This document shows, in pieces, positions 63,380 through 64,000 of a DNA stretch of 64,000 nucleotides (within the stretch, counting starts at the first letter, position 1; each line of letters opens with the position of its first letter). A model generated the notes under the pieces. The model saw only the letters and a list, made by a program, of their open reading frames with translations, had not been told where the DNA came from and made no database searches. The position numbers and the translations under genes were made by a program. The DNA is from Paracoccus sigandri (lineage in GTDB: Bacteria > Pseudomonadota > Alphaproteobacteria > Rhodobacterales > Rhodobacteraceae), in the NCBI RefSeq assembly GCF_003709565.1, contig NZ_QNRC01000002.1:1-64000 (forward strand). The letters are read 5' to 3'.

Positions 63380-64000
63380 TCAGGCCGCCATTGTGGCACT
63401 GAGAAACTGGCGCAGCCGCTCGGTCTGCGGGGCGCCAAAAAGCTGGGCGGGCGGGCCTTCCTCGGCGATCACGCCCTGATGCAGGAACACGACATGATCG
63501 CTGACATCGGCGGCCAGGCGCATGTCATGGGTGACGATGATCATGGTGCGGTGTTCGCCGGCCAGGTCCTTGATGACGCGCACGACCTCCTGCTGCAATT
63601 CGGGGTCCAGCGCGCTGGTGGGTTCGTCGAACAGCAGCGCCTTGGGCTGCATGCACAGCGCCCGCGCGATGGCCGCGCGCTGCTGCTGGCCGCCCGACAG
63701 CTGCGCGGGCCAGGCATCGCATTTGTCGCCGATGCCGACCTTGGCCAGAAGCGCGCGGGCGCGGGTCTCGACCTCGGCGCGGGGCTGGCCCAGGACGGTC
63801 AGCGGCGCCTCCATGACATTCTGCAGGATGCTGAGATGGGACCACAGGTTGAATTGCTGGAACACCATCGACAGGTTGGTGCGGAAGCGCGTGACCTGCG
63901 CGCGGTCGGCGGGCACGCGGGACTGGTCATGGCCCTTCCAGCGCACCGGCTCTCCCTCGAACAGGATGTCGCCCTGCTGACTGTTTTCCAGCAGGTTGCA
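63380..64000 (-). CDS. Polar amino acid ABC ATPase, 5' part outside window
   Basis: The frame is open at the window edge and 206 residues are visible to the stop at 63380. They include the Q-loop MVFQQFNLWSHLSILQNVME, signature [20 protein letters not shown], Walker B ALLFDEPTSALDPE and the switch His in IIVTHDMRLAADVSD. The Walker A motif lies just upstream of the window. It is the ATPase (HisP type) of the same transporter, 25 bases ahead of the binding-protein gene. Confidence 0.93.
   Translation of the reverse strand, partial: CNLLENSQQGDILFEGEPVRWKGHDQSRVPADRAQVTRFRTNLSMVFQQFNLWSHLSILQNVMEAPLTVLGQPRAEVETRARALLAKVGIGDKCDAWPAQLSGGQQQRAAIARALCMQPKALLFDEPTSALDPELQQEVVRVIKDLAGEHRTMIIVTHDMRLAADVSDHVVFLHQGVIAEEGPPAQLFGAPQTERLRQFLSATMAA

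Overview
The window is a 64-kb stretch of high-GC chromosome that looks like a member of the Rhodobacterales, probably Paracoccus or a close relative. The main pointers are an alphaproteobacterial class A RNase P RNA, the neighbourhood carD - 7Fe ferredoxin - S4 protein - SUV3-type helicase, a glnB-glnA pair behind an NtrC-type site, an NDUFS4-type complex I accessory subunit, a Hint-domain protein, and a leucine/isovalerate (liu) degradation set. The genus is inferred from gene content; no 16S rRNA gene is present.

Layout. (1) 1-6.4 kb is an accessory region. It holds the right end of an IS3-family element that has cut off the 5' end of a class C beta-lactamase-like gene, an alpha/beta hydrolase, an uncharacterised protein built from two copies of one domain plus a decayed fragment of a related gene, a small membrane protein/membrane protein/lipoprotein cassette divergent from an XRE regulator, and an ADP-ribosylglycohydrolase. 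(2) 6.4-31.4 kb is mostly housekeeping: a permease divergent from an Lrp regulator, tRNA-Val, carD, fdxA, S4 protein, helicase, TPR protein, SCP2 protein, lysophospholipase-like hydrolase, a degenerate receiver protein, two stress-type membrane proteins, Hint protein, rpmG, rnpB, amidase, gatCA, an AEC transporter, tRNA-Glu, tRNA-Leu, nnr, glnB-glnA, bolA-grxD and phoH-ybeY-corC. (3) 31.5-45.8 kb holds mlaF-mlaE-alr, an NDUFS4-like gene, a PEP-mutase/ICL-family gene and the liu genes. liuB, liuD, liuE and liuC are interleaved with a macro-domain gene and a GST gene, and are separated from liuA by ompW and two lprI-like genes. (4) 45.3-50.6 kb holds a MarR-like regulator, a histidine phosphatase, cobD and macAB. 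(5) 50.7-58.3 kb is a siderophore uptake operon: TonB receptor, binding protein, fused FhuB-type permease, ATPase and an exporter-fold ABC protein. (6) 58.5-64 kb holds aqpZ, a PuuA-like glutamine synthetase homologue and a polar amino acid ABC transporter that runs off the window.

Regulatory signals readable by eye are an NtrC-type dyad before glnB, an FNR-like box before ompW, a palindrome at the predicted liuA start site, a TGCAAT/ATTGCA palindrome in front of the lrp-type gene, a well-formed rnpB promoter, promoters for tRNA-Glu and rpmG, and several hairpin terminators. A dispersed element (GC hairpin plus a conserved 25-nt core) occurs twice, each time directly after a minus-strand stop codon. 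I did not find a clear, complete, undescribed multi-gene system. The best leads are the two-domain protein with its decayed relative, the small membrane/lipoprotein cassette, and the stop-adjacent repeat.
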